This document shows, piece by piece, positions 43,890 through 52,905 of a stretch of 64,000 nucleotides of DNA. Origin of the DNA: JABDMH01 sp965223025 (GTDB taxonomy: Bacteria > Bacteroidota > Bacteroidia > Chitinophagales > Saprospiraceae); NCBI GenBank assembly GCA_965223025.1, contig CBDCVP010000022.1:2285085-2349084 (forward strand), given 5' to 3'. Position 1 is the stretch's first letter; each line of letters opens with the position of its first letter. A model generated the notes under the pieces. It saw nothing but the letters and a program-made list of their open reading frames with translations. It did no database searches and was not told where the DNA came from. The translations under genes and the position numbers were made by a program.

Positions 43890-45431
43890 TTATGTGGTTG
43901 GTCCAACTTTTTCATGTTCATGGATCATTTCCAAGACTTCTTCTATCATTGTCCGGTTGTTGGATAGCCTGGGGACTTTTACCTGAGCACCCACCTTTCC
44001 CTTTTTTTTCAACCATCTGGCAAAAGTGCCCACAGGCACAGCTTTGACGGACAGTTTTTGCATTGCGAGGTCGCCAAATCGCTTGGCTTCATAGTCAGAA
44101 TTGATTTTTTGCAAGAACGTGTCAAGGATGGTGGAAAAGGTGAGGAGATCCGGCACCTCATGTTCAAACTCTATCAACCATTCATGTCGGCCTTTCTGGT
44201 CAGTGTCCAAATAAATCGGTGCGGCCGTATAGTCACGAATTTTTATTCCCATCTGCTGGCATGCGTGGCTGATGGCTCGATCGGTACTGTCGACCATCAG
44301 TTCTTCACCAAAGGCATTGATGAAGTGCTTTGTCCTGCCAGTGATCCTGATTCGGTAGGGATCAGTACTGGTGAAAGTCACCGTATCTCCGATCATGTAT
44401 CGCCACAGACCAGCATTGGTGGATATCAGCATGGCATAATTTACACCAGGCTGCACTTCACGGAGCGATATTGCATGCTCGGCAGCATTGTCAAGCCTAT
44501 TCATGGGTACAAACTCGTAGAAAATACCACCATCCGGGAAGAGCAATAGGTCACTGGCTGTGTGGTCTTGAAAAGCAAAGTATCCCTCAGATGCATTGTA
44601 CACATCTTTGTAGAGGAAGTCTTTCTTTGGAATCAATGATTCAAATTGGTTGCGATAGGGTTCAAAATTGACGCCACCATGTACGTAAAGCTCCAGATGG
44701 GGCCACACTTCAAGCAAGTGATCTTTGCCTGTAATCTCCAAGATCCTCTTGAAGAGCACGATGTTCCAAGTCGGCACCCCGCCGATGGTCCCAATGTCCA
44801 CGTCTTGACTGGCAAGCTGTGCCGTGCGTTCTATTTTTTCGTCCCATTTTTTTAGCGAAGCTGTCTCAAAATCTGGGGAGTAGAATGGACGACCTACTAG
44901 TGGCATTTCATGGATTAAAATAGCCGAGACATCTCCATACCTAGTCTCTGGATGCGGTGAGAATTGGTAGAGGGAGCCACCGACTACCAGATTGTTGTAT
45001 TCAAAAATCTTGGCCTCTGGGTGGTGATGGTACAAGACGGCCAGTGAATCCCAAAAACCTTTCACATGGCAGTCTTTTAAACACTGCTTACTGACCGGAA
45101 TAAATTTGCTCTTGTCTGCAGTGGTACCTGAGGATCGAGAAAACCATCTTACCTTTCCTGGCCACAATACATCTCGCTCGCCATACATCATCCGCTTGAT
45201 GTAATGCTTGATGTCATCATATTCAGCAATCGGTACCTGCTGCCGATAGTCACCATAGTGCCGTATTTCCGAAAACTTATGCTGGATACCGAACTCCGTG
45301 TCCGAAGCAGAAAACAGGAGATTCTCCAAAACATCGGATTGCGATACATGTGGTTGTGAGACACTGTACATAAACTTGTTGTACCTCGATTTGAGGTATA
45401 GGCGAATTGTTGAATTGACAATTTTCCTCAC
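43890..45431 (-). CDS. GH3 auxin-responsive promoter family protein (acyl-acid-amido synthetase-like)
   Basis: This 513-residue adenylate-forming enzyme belongs to the GH3 family (the plant hormone-amino acid ligase fold, not glycoside hydrolase 3). It has the ATP loop SSGTTADKSKF (100-110), the YNASEGYFA motif near the adenylate site and GLWRYMIGDTV with the conserved acidic residue. Plant members join acyl acids to amino acids; the bacterial substrate is unknown. It starts with GTG at 45431. It heads an operon with a small protein and recO. Confidence 0.9.
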   Translation of the reverse strand: MRKIVNSTIRLYLKSRYNKFMYSVSQPHVSQSDVLENLLFSASDTEFGIQHKFSEIRHYGDYRQQVPIAEYDDIKHYIKRMMYGERDVLWPGKVRWFSRSSGTTADKSKFIPVSKQCLKDCHVKGFWDSLAVLYHHHPEAKIFEYNNLVVGGSLYQFSPHPETRYGDVSAILIHEMPLVGRPFYSPDFETASLKKWDEKIERTAQLASQDVDIGTIGGVPTWNIVLFKRILEITGKDHLLEVWPHLELYVHGGVNFEPYRNQFESLIPKKDFLYKDVYNASEGYFAFQDHTASDLLLFPDGGIFYEFVPMNRLDNAAEHAISLREVQPGVNYAMLISTNAGLWRYMIGDTVTFTSTDPYRIRITGRTKHFINAFGEELMVDSTDRAISHACQQMGIKIRDYTAAPIYLDTDQKGRHEWLIEFEHEVPDLLTFSTILDTFLQKINSDYEAKRFGDLAMQKLSVKAVPVGTFARWLKKKGKVGAQVKVPRLSNNRTMIEEVLEMIHEHEKVGPTT

Positions 45432-45517
45432 CGCAGCTTTTTAGAATGAAATCAATGGTTTGACCATAGATTAATTAAGACAATAATAAGCATAGATGCA
45501 AGCTTTGCCGGGTTTTT

Positions 45518-46459
45518 TTAACCTGCTTCTGCAGGATCCCCTGACATATTGGATACGCCTTCTTCAGCGGATTGGTTGAGATGGTACGGTATGTAGGCTT
45601 CACCCCTTGGGACCCAATGCTGCCAGATGAGATAGAAGCATGCTGGCAAGGTGATCAATAGCGTCCATGCAAACCAACTATGTCGATATAACTCCTCCAC
45701 CGATGGGGATCCAGCATGATGCAACCAATAATCCAGGATCACGGCCAGCGCATTATTTGTCCAATGTACGATCAATGGGATCCATAAATTGTTGGTTTTG
45801 AGAAATAGTAGGCACATGAAGATCCCGAATATGGTGGCAGCGATGAAAGATTCAAAATGTAGCATCCCAAAAAGGAGGGACGATCCCAAGATCGCATTCG
45901 CAGTGCCAAATTTGGATATAAACCGCTGCAGCAACAGGCCACGAAACACCAATTCTTCCATCAGTGGGCCGATGAAAACAGCGAGTAATATGGTCAATCC
46001 GTTGATGACCATGCCCCCTTCTGGCACCATGATTTGTTCAGTCAAGGCATCTTCTACATACTCCGGGGTCCAGATCGTCAACAGCCTGAGTGTCAGCACA
46101 TCAAGTCCAGTACTCATCACGAGTATGAGTATGATAAGTGCGCTGAGTTGGACACTGGTCAGCGGTGCGATCTTTCTATTGAACAAGAAGCCAAGCTTGA
46201 TTTTCCCTTCCAGGTGATGCCATGCAAACCAGACCAGGGGTAAAAATGCCGCCAGTTGTAATATGACGCCACCACCCAGGGCATCTACTTCGCGATTTTG
46301 GGTAGCAACATAGGTGATCCCAGCAAACAAGGTCACCAAACCAACCATCCAGACCAGGAACTTTCGCAAGATAGGCCGGTGGAAAATGTCCTTTTCTTTT
46401 TCTTGAATACTGACCTGATGATTGGAGAGGGTGGTCACAGCATAGTCTTTTATGGTCAA
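45518..46459 (-). CDS. CPBP family intramembrane glutamic protease
   Basis: This 313-residue membrane protein has eight or so helices and belongs to the CAAX protease/bacteriocin-processing (Abi) family. The motifs are EEXXXR at Glu168-Glu169...Arg173, FxxxH with His201, and HxxN near 232-236. All are present, so it is probably an active glutamic protease. The substrate is unknown. Its ATG overlaps the uvrA stop by 4 nt, so it is co-translated with uvrA. Confidence 0.9.
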   Translation of the reverse strand: MTIKDYAVTTLSNHQVSIQEKEKDIFHRPILRKFLVWMVGLVTLFAGITYVATQNREVDALGGGVILQLAAFLPLVWFAWHHLEGKIKLGFLFNRKIAPLTSVQLSALIILILVMSTGLDVLTLRLLTIWTPEYVEDALTEQIMVPEGGMVINGLTILLAVFIGPLMEELVFRGLLLQRFISKFGTANAILGSSLLFGMLHFESFIAATIFGIFMCLLFLKTNNLWIPLIVHWTNNALAVILDYWLHHAGSPSVEELYRHSWFAWTLLITLPACFYLIWQHWVPRGEAYIPYHLNQSAEEGVSNMSGDPAEAG

Positions 46460-49290
46460 GGGGTTCCGTGTAGGGCTAGTTCTTTTTTGAGATAGGCCCC
46501 GGTCATACTTGTTTTGTGATTTGCCAGTTTTTCAGGAGTGCCGTGAGCTACAATTTTACCACCTCTACGGCCACCCTCGGGACCTATGTCTAGGATATAA
46601 TCTGCCACTTTGATCACATCCATGTTATGTTCGATCACCACCACAGTATTTCCTTTTTCAACCAACTTATCCAATACTGCCAAGAGTTGGCGTATGTCGT
46701 CAAAATGAAGTCCTGTAGTGGGTTCATCCAGGATGTACATGGTAGATCCAGTGTCCTTTTTGGCCAACTCTTCAGATAACTTTACCCGTTGTGCCTCACC
46801 CCCTGAGAGGGTGGTGGCTGATTGCCCCAAGGTGATATAGCCCAATCCCACATCCACGATCGTTTTCAAAATACGGTGGATCCTGGGAATGCTCTGAAAA
46901 AACACTGCTGCGTCTCTGACGCTCATTTCTAACACTTGGCTGATCGACTTGCCTTTGTAGATAATCTCAAGAGTTTCTCGATTGTAGCGCCTACCTTGGC
47001 AGGTTTCGCATTCCACCATCACATTGGGTAAAAAATTCATCTCGATGACTCGCATTCCACCTCCTCGACAAGTTTCACATCGCCCTCCCTTTACATTGAA
47101 TGAAAAACGACCAGGCTTATAGCCGCGAATCTTTGCTTCGGGCACTTCAGCATACAGTTTTCTGATGTCTATGAAGACCCCAGTATAGGTAGCGGGATTG
47201 GATCTTGGGGTTCGTCCAATGGGAGATTGGTCTATCTCGATTACTTTGTCCAGATGCTCTAGACCATCTACGCTTTTATAAGGCAGCGGTTCTTGTTTGC
47301 TGCGGTAAAAGTGTCTTTTGAGTATGGGGTACAGTGTCTCATTGATCAAAGTAGACTTTCCGCTACCTGATACCCCAGTGACACAGGTGAAGGTACCCAG
47401 TGGAATCTTGATGCGCACGTTCTTAAGATTGTGGCCAGTCGAGCCCCGAAGTGTCAGGTGCTTGCCATTGCCTTTTCGGCGCGAAGCGGGTAGGGCTATT
47501 TTCAAGCGGTTGCTCAGATAGTCGGCTGTGAGTGTCCGTTGTTTTTTAATCAGATCTTTGGGTTTACCTTGAGCAACCAGGTCTCCTCCTTTTTCACCTG
47601 CACCCGGTCCGAGGTCGATGAGATAATCCGACGCCAACATGATGTCTTTGTCGTGCTCGACAACCAGTACGGTGTTGCCAATCTCCGTGAGTTCTTTCAG
47701 TGAGTCGATGAGGCGGTGATTATCGCGTTGGTGAAGGCCAATACTGGGCTCATCCAAGATGTAAGTGATGCCAGTGAGCTGAGATCCGATTTGATTGGCC
47801 AGTCTAGTGCGTTGTGATTCTCCTCCCGATAAGCTTCGGGCTGGACGATCCAGACTCAAGTAATCTAGGCCGACATGCAGTAGAAACTTGAGACGGAGTC
47901 TGATTTCTTTCAAGACATCTTTGCCGATGGCCAACTGCTTCTTGTTGAGTTTGGCATCGACTTTCTGGAAGAAGTCATGCAGTTGCTGTAGATCAAAGGC
48001 CGCAAGTTCGGCTATATTTTTACCTGCTATCTTAAACTGCCGAGATTCTCTTTTGAGCCGTTGACCCTCACATTCATCACAAGTAGTCACTGTCATAAAT
48101 GCCTCCGCCCATCGACGGATTTTTTCTGAAGAGGTATCGTTGTACCATCTTTTAAGCATCCTGTAGAGCCCCTCATTGGCAAGATTGTAGGTGAAATCGT
48201 GCTTGCTATATGGCATACGTATATCAAAAGAGTCGTCACCACCCTCCAAAACAATGCGCATGGCTTCCTTCGGAATGTCCTTAATGGGTGTGGCAAACGA
48301 AAAATTGAATTTCTTGGCGATGCCTCTCAGCTGTTTAAAGGTGAAGTTGTCACGCACCTCTCCAAAGGGTACGATACCTCCCTGATTGATGTTTTGGGAG
48401 GTGTCGGGAATGACCTTTAGTGGATCCACCACCGAGAGCTTTCCCAGACCACCGCAGGTAGGGCAAGCGCCATAGGGTGAATTGAAAGAAAAAGCATTTG
48501 GTGAGGGCTCTTCATAAGATATGCCTGACTCAGGATCCATCAGGTTTTTGCTAAATGGGCTTACTTCACCTGTATCGTAGTCGAGCACCATGATCAGGCC
48601 ATCTCCCAGTTTGAGGGCGGTGTACAGTGATGCTGATAGACGATCTCGTTTCTCGACATCTATTTTCAGACGGTCTACCACGATTTCGATGTCGTGGGTT
48701 TTAAACCGCTCTACCTGCAGCCCCTTTTCTAGGTTTAATAATTTGCCATCTACCCTCACTTTGGCATATCCTTGCTTACGCACCTGGTCAAATAGTTCGC
48801 GATAGTGGCCCTTGCGACCCCTTACCACAGGAGCTAAGATGACTATTTTGCGGTCACGGTAGTACTTCAAGATGTGTTGGATGATCTCCTCCTCTGAAAA
48901 GCGGATCATGCGCTTGCCTGTGGCGTATGAGTAGGCCTCACCGGTGCGTGCATAAAGTAGTCTTAGGAAGTCATAGATCTCAGTGATAGTACCCACAGTA
49001 GATCTTGGATTCCAGCCGGTGGTCTTTTGTTCGATCGAAATCACAGGGCTGAGGCCGTGGATGTGCTCAACATCTGGACGATCCATTTTGCCGATAAACT
49101 GTCTTGCATAGGCCCCGAAAGTCTCCATGTATCTGCGTTGGCCCTCTGCGTAGAGCGTATCAAAAGCCAAGGAGGACTTGCCACTTCCGCTGATGCCAGT
49201 GATGACCACCAGTTTGTTTTTAGGAATCTGGATATCGATGTTCTTGAGGTTATGCTCTCGTGCACCGATCACCTCTATGACCTCTTGCAT
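46456..49290 (-). CDS. uvrA: Excinuclease ABC subunit A
   Basis: UvrA finds bulky DNA damage in nucleotide excision repair. The 944-residue protein has two ABC modules: Walker A GISGSGKSS (about 32-40) and GVSGSGKST (about 635-643), with signatures LSGGESQR and LSGGEAQR and D-loops ILDEPSIGLH and ILDEPTTGLH. Zinc-finger cysteines are visible (CPTCGG, and CETCRGGG ... CETCQG). Length is normal. It overlaps the CPBP protease gene by 4 nt. A -7 box lies upstream. Confidence 0.97.
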   Translation of the reverse strand: MQEVIEVIGAREHNLKNIDIQIPKNKLVVITGISGSGKSSLAFDTLYAEGQRRYMETFGAYARQFIGKMDRPDVEHIHGLSPVISIEQKTTGWNPRSTVGTITEIYDFLRLLYARTGEAYSYATGKRMIRFSEEEIIQHILKYYRDRKIVILAPVVRGRKGHYRELFDQVRKQGYAKVRVDGKLLNLEKGLQVERFKTHDIEIVVDRLKIDVEKRDRLSASLYTALKLGDGLIMVLDYDTGEVSPFSKNLMDPESGISYEEPSPNAFSFNSPYGACPTCGGLGKLSVVDPLKVIPDTSQNINQGGIVPFGEVRDNFTFKQLRGIAKKFNFSFATPIKDIPKEAMRIVLEGGDDSFDIRMPYSKHDFTYNLANEGLYRMLKRWYNDTSSEKIRRWAEAFMTVTTCDECEGQRLKRESRQFKIAGKNIAELAAFDLQQLHDFFQKVDAKLNKKQLAIGKDVLKEIRLRLKFLLHVGLDYLSLDRPARSLSGGESQRTRLANQIGSQLTGITYILDEPSIGLHQRDNHRLIDSLKELTEIGNTVLVVEHDKDIMLASDYLIDLGPGAGEKGGDLVAQGKPKDLIKKQRTLTADYLSNRLKIALPASRRKGNGKHLTLRGSTGHNLKNVRIKIPLGTFTCVTGVSGSGKSTLINETLYPILKRHFYRSKQEPLPYKSVDGLEHLDKVIEIDQSPIGRTPRSNPATYTGVFIDIRKLYAEVPEAKIRGYKPGRFSFNVKGGRCETCRGGGMRVIEMNFLPNVMVECETCQGRRYNRETLEIIYKGKSISQVLEMSVRDAAVFFQSIPRIHRILKTIVDVGLGYITLGQSATTLSGGEAQRVKLSEELAKKDTGSTMYILDEPTTGLHFDDIRQLLAVLDKLVEKGNTVVVIEHNMDVIKVADYILDIGPEGGRRGGKIVAHGTPEKLANHKTSMTGAYLKKELALHGTP

Positions 49291-49318
49291 TTTGATGGAG
49301 ACTTCTAAAATTAGCGAC

Positions 49319-49326
49319 CAAAGATA
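49319..49326 (-). promoter_or_regulatory. -7 promoter box (TATCTTTG) for uvrA
   Basis: The minus strand reads TATCTTTG, a full TAnnTTTG match, 28 nt before the uvrA ATG. No well-spaced -33 TTG. Confidence 0.5.
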
Positions 49327-49396
49327 CAGACAGTGTCGATATGGCGTGCGGATTTATCAATCATGATGGAAATACCTAAATTTTGTGTTAAGCCAT

Positions 49397-50542
49397 TCAG
49401 TCGACGATCATGGTATGATGATCCAATGCTTGTTGTGCTATGTGATCTGGAAGCTTTCGATTATGGTACTGTTGGTCTCGCAGTTGCGGTTCAAAACCGG
49501 CCTCTCGGATGGCTTGCTGGATGCCATCTGCTGTAAAACGAAAAGCTGCTCCGGCTGCAGAAACCACATTTTCTTCAATCATAATGCTGCCAAAGTCATT
49601 GGCTCCAGCATGAAGACACAGCTGTGCCACTGGTTTTCCCACCGTGAGCCAAGATGCCTGAATGTTGGTGATGTTGGGCAACATGATCCTGCTGATGGCG
49701 ATCATCCGCACATACTCATCACCAGTACAGGTGTTGCGGGCACGCTTGAGACGCTGTAGAATGGTGTCTTCGTCTTGAAAAGGCCATGGAATAAAGGCGA
49801 GAAACCCCTTGGCTCCAACGGGTTTTTCGGCTTGGACCATACGCAAATCTACCAGGTGCTGCATACGTTCCTGGTTGGTTTCGATGTGGCCAAACATCAT
49901 CGTAGCTGAGGTGGTGATATCCAGTTTATGTGCAGCGCGCATGATGTTTAGCCATTCTTCACTTCCGCACTTACCCTTAGAAATAAGTCTTCGTACCCGA
50001 TCGCTCAGAATTTCTGCTCCAGCCCCCGGCAGGGAATCAAGGCCTGCTTCCTTAAGTGCCTTCAGCACAGCGAGATGGGTAGATCCCTCCAGTTTGGTGA
50101 TGTGGGCTATTTCAGGTGGACCTAGGGCGTGCAGTTTGAGTTTGGGAAAGAGGGACTTGAGTTCACTGAATAGGTCACAATAGTACCTGAGACCGAGATC
50201 GGGATGATGTCCACCTTGCAATAGCAATTGCTCACCACCCAATGCGAAGGTCTCTTCGATTTTGGTCTTGTACTCTTCTATCGAAGTAATGTAGGCTTCT
50301 TCATGGCCTGGCCTACGGTAAAAGTTGCAAAACTTACAGGAAGCTATACAGACGTTGGTGGTGTTGGAGTTGCGATCGATGATCCAGGTGACTTTCTTGG
50401 CAGGTACATGATGAAATCTCAATTTATTGGCCACCCACATAAGCTCAGACGTACTCGCATTTTCAAAAAGGAAAAGCCCTTCATCAACCGACAAAAATGT
50501 CCGCTCCAGGGCTTTCTGTAAAAGTGATTCGCAGGAATGCAT
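49397..50542 (-). CDS. mqnC: Cyclic dehypoxanthinyl futalosine synthase MqnC
   Basis: MqnC is a radical-SAM enzyme that cyclises dehypoxanthine futalosine in the futalosine route to menaquinone. From the ATG at 50542 it has 381 residues, the usual length; the open frame extends to 50755, but a promoter box at 50566-50573 lies in that extension. It has the iron-sulphur motif CxxxCxxC (Cys65, Cys69, Cys72), the GGHHPDLGL loop, the LPGAGAEIL and FGHIETNQERMQHL elements, and an FIPWPFQ motif characteristic of MqnC as against CofH/MqnE. The other mqn genes are not in this window. Confidence 0.92.
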   Translation of the reverse strand: MHSCESLLQKALERTFLSVDEGLFLFENASTSELMWVANKLRFHHVPAKKVTWIIDRNSNTTNVCIASCKFCNFYRRPGHEEAYITSIEEYKTKIEETFALGGEQLLLQGGHHPDLGLRYYCDLFSELKSLFPKLKLHALGPPEIAHITKLEGSTHLAVLKALKEAGLDSLPGAGAEILSDRVRRLISKGKCGSEEWLNIMRAAHKLDITTSATMMFGHIETNQERMQHLVDLRMVQAEKPVGAKGFLAFIPWPFQDEDTILQRLKRARNTCTGDEYVRMIAISRIMLPNITNIQASWLTVGKPVAQLCLHAGANDFGSIMIEENVVSAAGAAFRFTADGIQQAIREAGFEPQLRDQQYHNRKLPDHIAQQALDHHTMIVD

Positions 50543-50565
50543 GGTGGGATCTTTTCCTTTGCCAA

Positions 50566-50573
50566 CAAATATA
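50566..50573 (-). promoter_or_regulatory. -7 promoter box (TATATTTG) for mqnC
   Basis: The minus strand reads TATATTTG, a full TAnnTTTG match, 23 nt before the ATG at 50542; it supports that start over the longer frame. Confidence 0.5.
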
Positions 50574-50734
50574 GGAAAGTGAAGTTTAGGACGATCAATG
50601 GTCTTATTTGATCGCCGCAAAAACTCAATAGCTGGGAGGCCCAATCCAAAACCCAAAAGATCTGCCATTCCCTGTCGGTTACATAGAATAATAGATAACT
50701 TCAGGCCAAAATCCTTCAAATGGGTTTCGTCTAA

Positions 50735-52291
50735 ATGATTCATGTCATGCGACAACTATTCTTGTTACTCTTTGCATTGCATATGCAGCACCAATATGCC
50801 CAGGAACAGCTGACCTTGGGTCCAAATTCACAGGTTTTCCAAGGAATCGAAAAAGGTGAGCTGACAAAGCATACCTGGTCGAGTAAGATGTACGATGGTA
50901 CCTTAAGAGATTACTACGTATATGTGCCGGCGCAGTACGATGGATCTTCCCCAGCGGCACTAATGATATTTCAGGATGGACACACCTATGTCAAACCGGA
51001 CGGCCACTTCAGGGCGCCTACTGTGCTTGATAATCTGATCGCTCAGCAGAAGATGCCCATCACCATTGCGCTATTTATTAATCCCGGACACGATGTGGGT
51101 GCTCCGGCCCCTGAGTCTCCTTGGCGTGTCACCAATCGCGGAGTGGAGTATAATACCTTGTCCGACAAATATGCCGAGTTTTTGATGAGTGAGATGATCC
51201 CGGAATTAAAGAAAAAGTACCTGATCTCCGATGATCCTAGAATGCGAGCTGTATGTGGAATCTCTTCGGGTGGAATCTGTGCATTTACCGTAGCCTGGTC
51301 AAAGCCTGAAGCATTCCACAAGGTCTTGAGTCACATTGGCAGTTTTACAGACATTGCCGGAGGCCACAATTACCCTTCGATGATTCGCAAAAGCGATAAA
51401 AAACCAATTAAGGTCTTTTTACAAGATGGTATCAATGATCTAGATAATCGTTTTGGCAATTGGTGGTTGTCCAATTTACAAATGGAGGCTGCACTGAAAT
51501 TTAAAGACTATGAATACAGGTTTGCAGCTGATACTGGGGCCCACAATGGGGCACACGGGGGGCTTATACTCGCTGAGTCCCTTACTTGGTTGTGGAGTGA
51601 CCAAGTGCCTGATCGCGTACCTTCCAAAGTATATCATGCCGATGAGATCATGGACCACCAGTCATTTGAGATGATCTCAGGAGAGACTATGCATCTTGCT
51701 CAAATGCGCTTTTCCGCAATGGAGGTGATTGGACAGGCCTCATTCTATGATGCTGCTCAAGAGCAACTTTTCATCGTGCGCAAAGGTAGGGTTGCAGTGA
51801 ATATGCAAGATCGTACTGAGACGATTGGTCCAAACAGTGTCATCTTCTTGCTGCCAGGTGACTCGGTTGATGTCAAATGCGAGAAAGATACAGTTAAGCT
51901 ATATCATATGATCTATCAGTCCAGGGCTGCTGCTGATATGGATCGAGGCCGACGAGAAGGTGGTTCTTTTGTCCTTGATTTTGACAGGCTTACCTATCGC
52001 GAGCACGATAAGGGAAGTCGGCGCGACTATTTTAACAAGTCGACCGCCATGTGTCCATATTATGAAATGCATGTCACTACGTTAAATCCGGGTTTTAAGA
52101 GTCATGAGCCCCATACACATCTTGCAGAAGAATTGATCATCATGATCGATGGGGATACGGAAGAAGAAATCGGCAATAAAGTGTATAGGGGTACGAGCGG
52201 AGATGTATATTTTCTGGGAGCTCATGTGCCACATGCTATAAGGAATGTAGGAGACCAACGATGCATGTATTTTGCCTTTCAGTGGTATTAA
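50735..52291 (+). CDS. Secreted esterase fused to a bicupin
   Basis: This 518-residue exported protein has a signal peptide (about 1-22). Residues about 40-290 are an alpha/beta-hydrolase of the enterochelin esterase/esterase D type with the nucleophile elbow GISSGG (Ser177) and a likely catalytic His274 in HNGAHGG. Residues about 310-518 form two cupin barrels. The first lacks metal ligands; the second keeps His460, His462, Glu466 and His500. The cupin layout recalls ureidoglycine aminohydrolase-type bicupins. I cannot name a substrate. The start could also be Met5. It is transcribed alone, divergent from mqnC. Confidence 0.85.
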   Translation: MIHVMRQLFLLLFALHMQHQYAQEQLTLGPNSQVFQGIEKGELTKHTWSSKMYDGTLRDYYVYVPAQYDGSSPAALMIFQDGHTYVKPDGHFRAPTVLDNLIAQQKMPITIALFINPGHDVGAPAPESPWRVTNRGVEYNTLSDKYAEFLMSEMIPELKKKYLISDDPRMRAVCGISSGGICAFTVAWSKPEAFHKVLSHIGSFTDIAGGHNYPSMIRKSDKKPIKVFLQDGINDLDNRFGNWWLSNLQMEAALKFKDYEYRFAADTGAHNGAHGGLILAESLTWLWSDQVPDRVPSKVYHADEIMDHQSFEMISGETMHLAQMRFSAMEVIGQASFYDAAQEQLFIVRKGRVAVNMQDRTETIGPNSVIFLLPGDSVDVKCEKDTVKLYHMIYQSRAAADMDRGRREGGSFVLDFDRLTYREHDKGSRRDYFNKSTAMCPYYEMHVTTLNPGFKSHEPHTHLAEELIIMIDGDTEEEIGNKVYRGTSGDVYFLGAHVPHAIRNVGDQRCMYFAFQWY

Positions 52292-52344
52292 AGCGACACA
52301 GCCCGGGCAATTCTCAAACCTACGGACCTTAGAATTAAATTTAG

Positions 52345-52352
52345 TATCTTTG
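52345..52352 (+). promoter_or_regulatory. -7 promoter box (TATCTTTG) for rimP-nusA-infB
   Basis: TATCTTTG matches TAnnTTTG; transcription should start near 52359. It lies 54 nt after the esterase stop and 23 nt before the leader hairpin. Confidence 0.6.
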
Positions 52353-52370
52353 CCGTCATATTTGGATATG

Positions 52371-52403
52371 AAGGAGAGGGAACAGCAGTTGTTCCCTCTT
52401 TTT
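52371..52403 (+). terminator. Intrinsic terminator in the rimP leader, probable attenuator
   Basis: A perfect 10-bp stem (52375-52384 with 52390-52399) has a 5-nt loop and can be extended by A/G pairs at 52371-52374 with the T run 52400-52403. Because it begins about 16 nt after the predicted transcription start, it would stop most transcripts of the rimP-nusA-infB operon unless read through. It could also serve as the end of the upstream esterase mRNA. Confidence 0.65.
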
Positions 52404-52421
52404 ATTAAATGACTAGGTGTT

Positions 52422-52898
52422 TTGGATGGTGTACAATGGTTCCAATGGATAGAAGACCAATTGGCTCTGCTGGAAAATGGCAAATACTACTTGGTAGATA
52501 TAGACTGGAAAGCTTCATCAAACCAACTCGTCATTTACTTGGATTGCGATGCTGGAGTTACCTTGGGTGAATGCCAATCTATCAGTCGTCATCTGGAGCA
52601 TGCCATAGATGCACAGGCTCTGTTGGGTGACGAATATGCATTGGACGTTTCATCACCAGGATTGGACCGCCCACTTACCACAGCACGACAATTTTTAAGA
52701 AACAAGGATCGTCTTCTAAAAATTAAGTTGAAGGAAGGTGGCCAGGTTGTAGGCAAACTCTGTGAGGTTAGTGATGAAGGGATTGCCGTGTTGCCGCAGG
52801 TTAGGAAGGGTAAGCAGAAGGCGTACAGTTGGGGCCAGAAAAAAAACATATCGTTTGAAGACATTGACAAATCTTTTGTAGAGGTAAGATTTAAATAG
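52422..52898 (+). CDS. rimP: Ribosome maturation factor RimP
   Basis: RimP assists 30S subunit assembly. The 158-residue protein has the N-terminal domain with DIDW and the LGECQSISRHLE helix, the strand with LDVSSPGLDRPL (about 72-83, the family signature) and a C-terminal SH3-like domain. The start is unusual: the only in-frame start after the stop at 52410 is TTG at 52422. An ATG at 52409 begins a different frame that overlaps rimP for about 50 codons and may lower its translation. It is followed by nusA after 7 nt. Confidence 0.92.
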   Translation: MDGVQWFQWIEDQLALLENGKYYLVDIDWKASSNQLVIYLDCDAGVTLGECQSISRHLEHAIDAQALLGDEYALDVSSPGLDRPLTTARQFLRNKDRLLKIKLKEGGQVVGKLCEVSDEGIAVLPQVRKGKQKAYSWGQKKNISFEDIDKSFVEVRFK

Positions 52899-52905
52899 AA
52901 AACAT

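Noticed and set aside
50543..50755. 71-codon N-terminal extension of mqnC
   Set aside because: The family starts near 50542, a promoter box lies in the extension, and it would overlap the divergent esterase gene.
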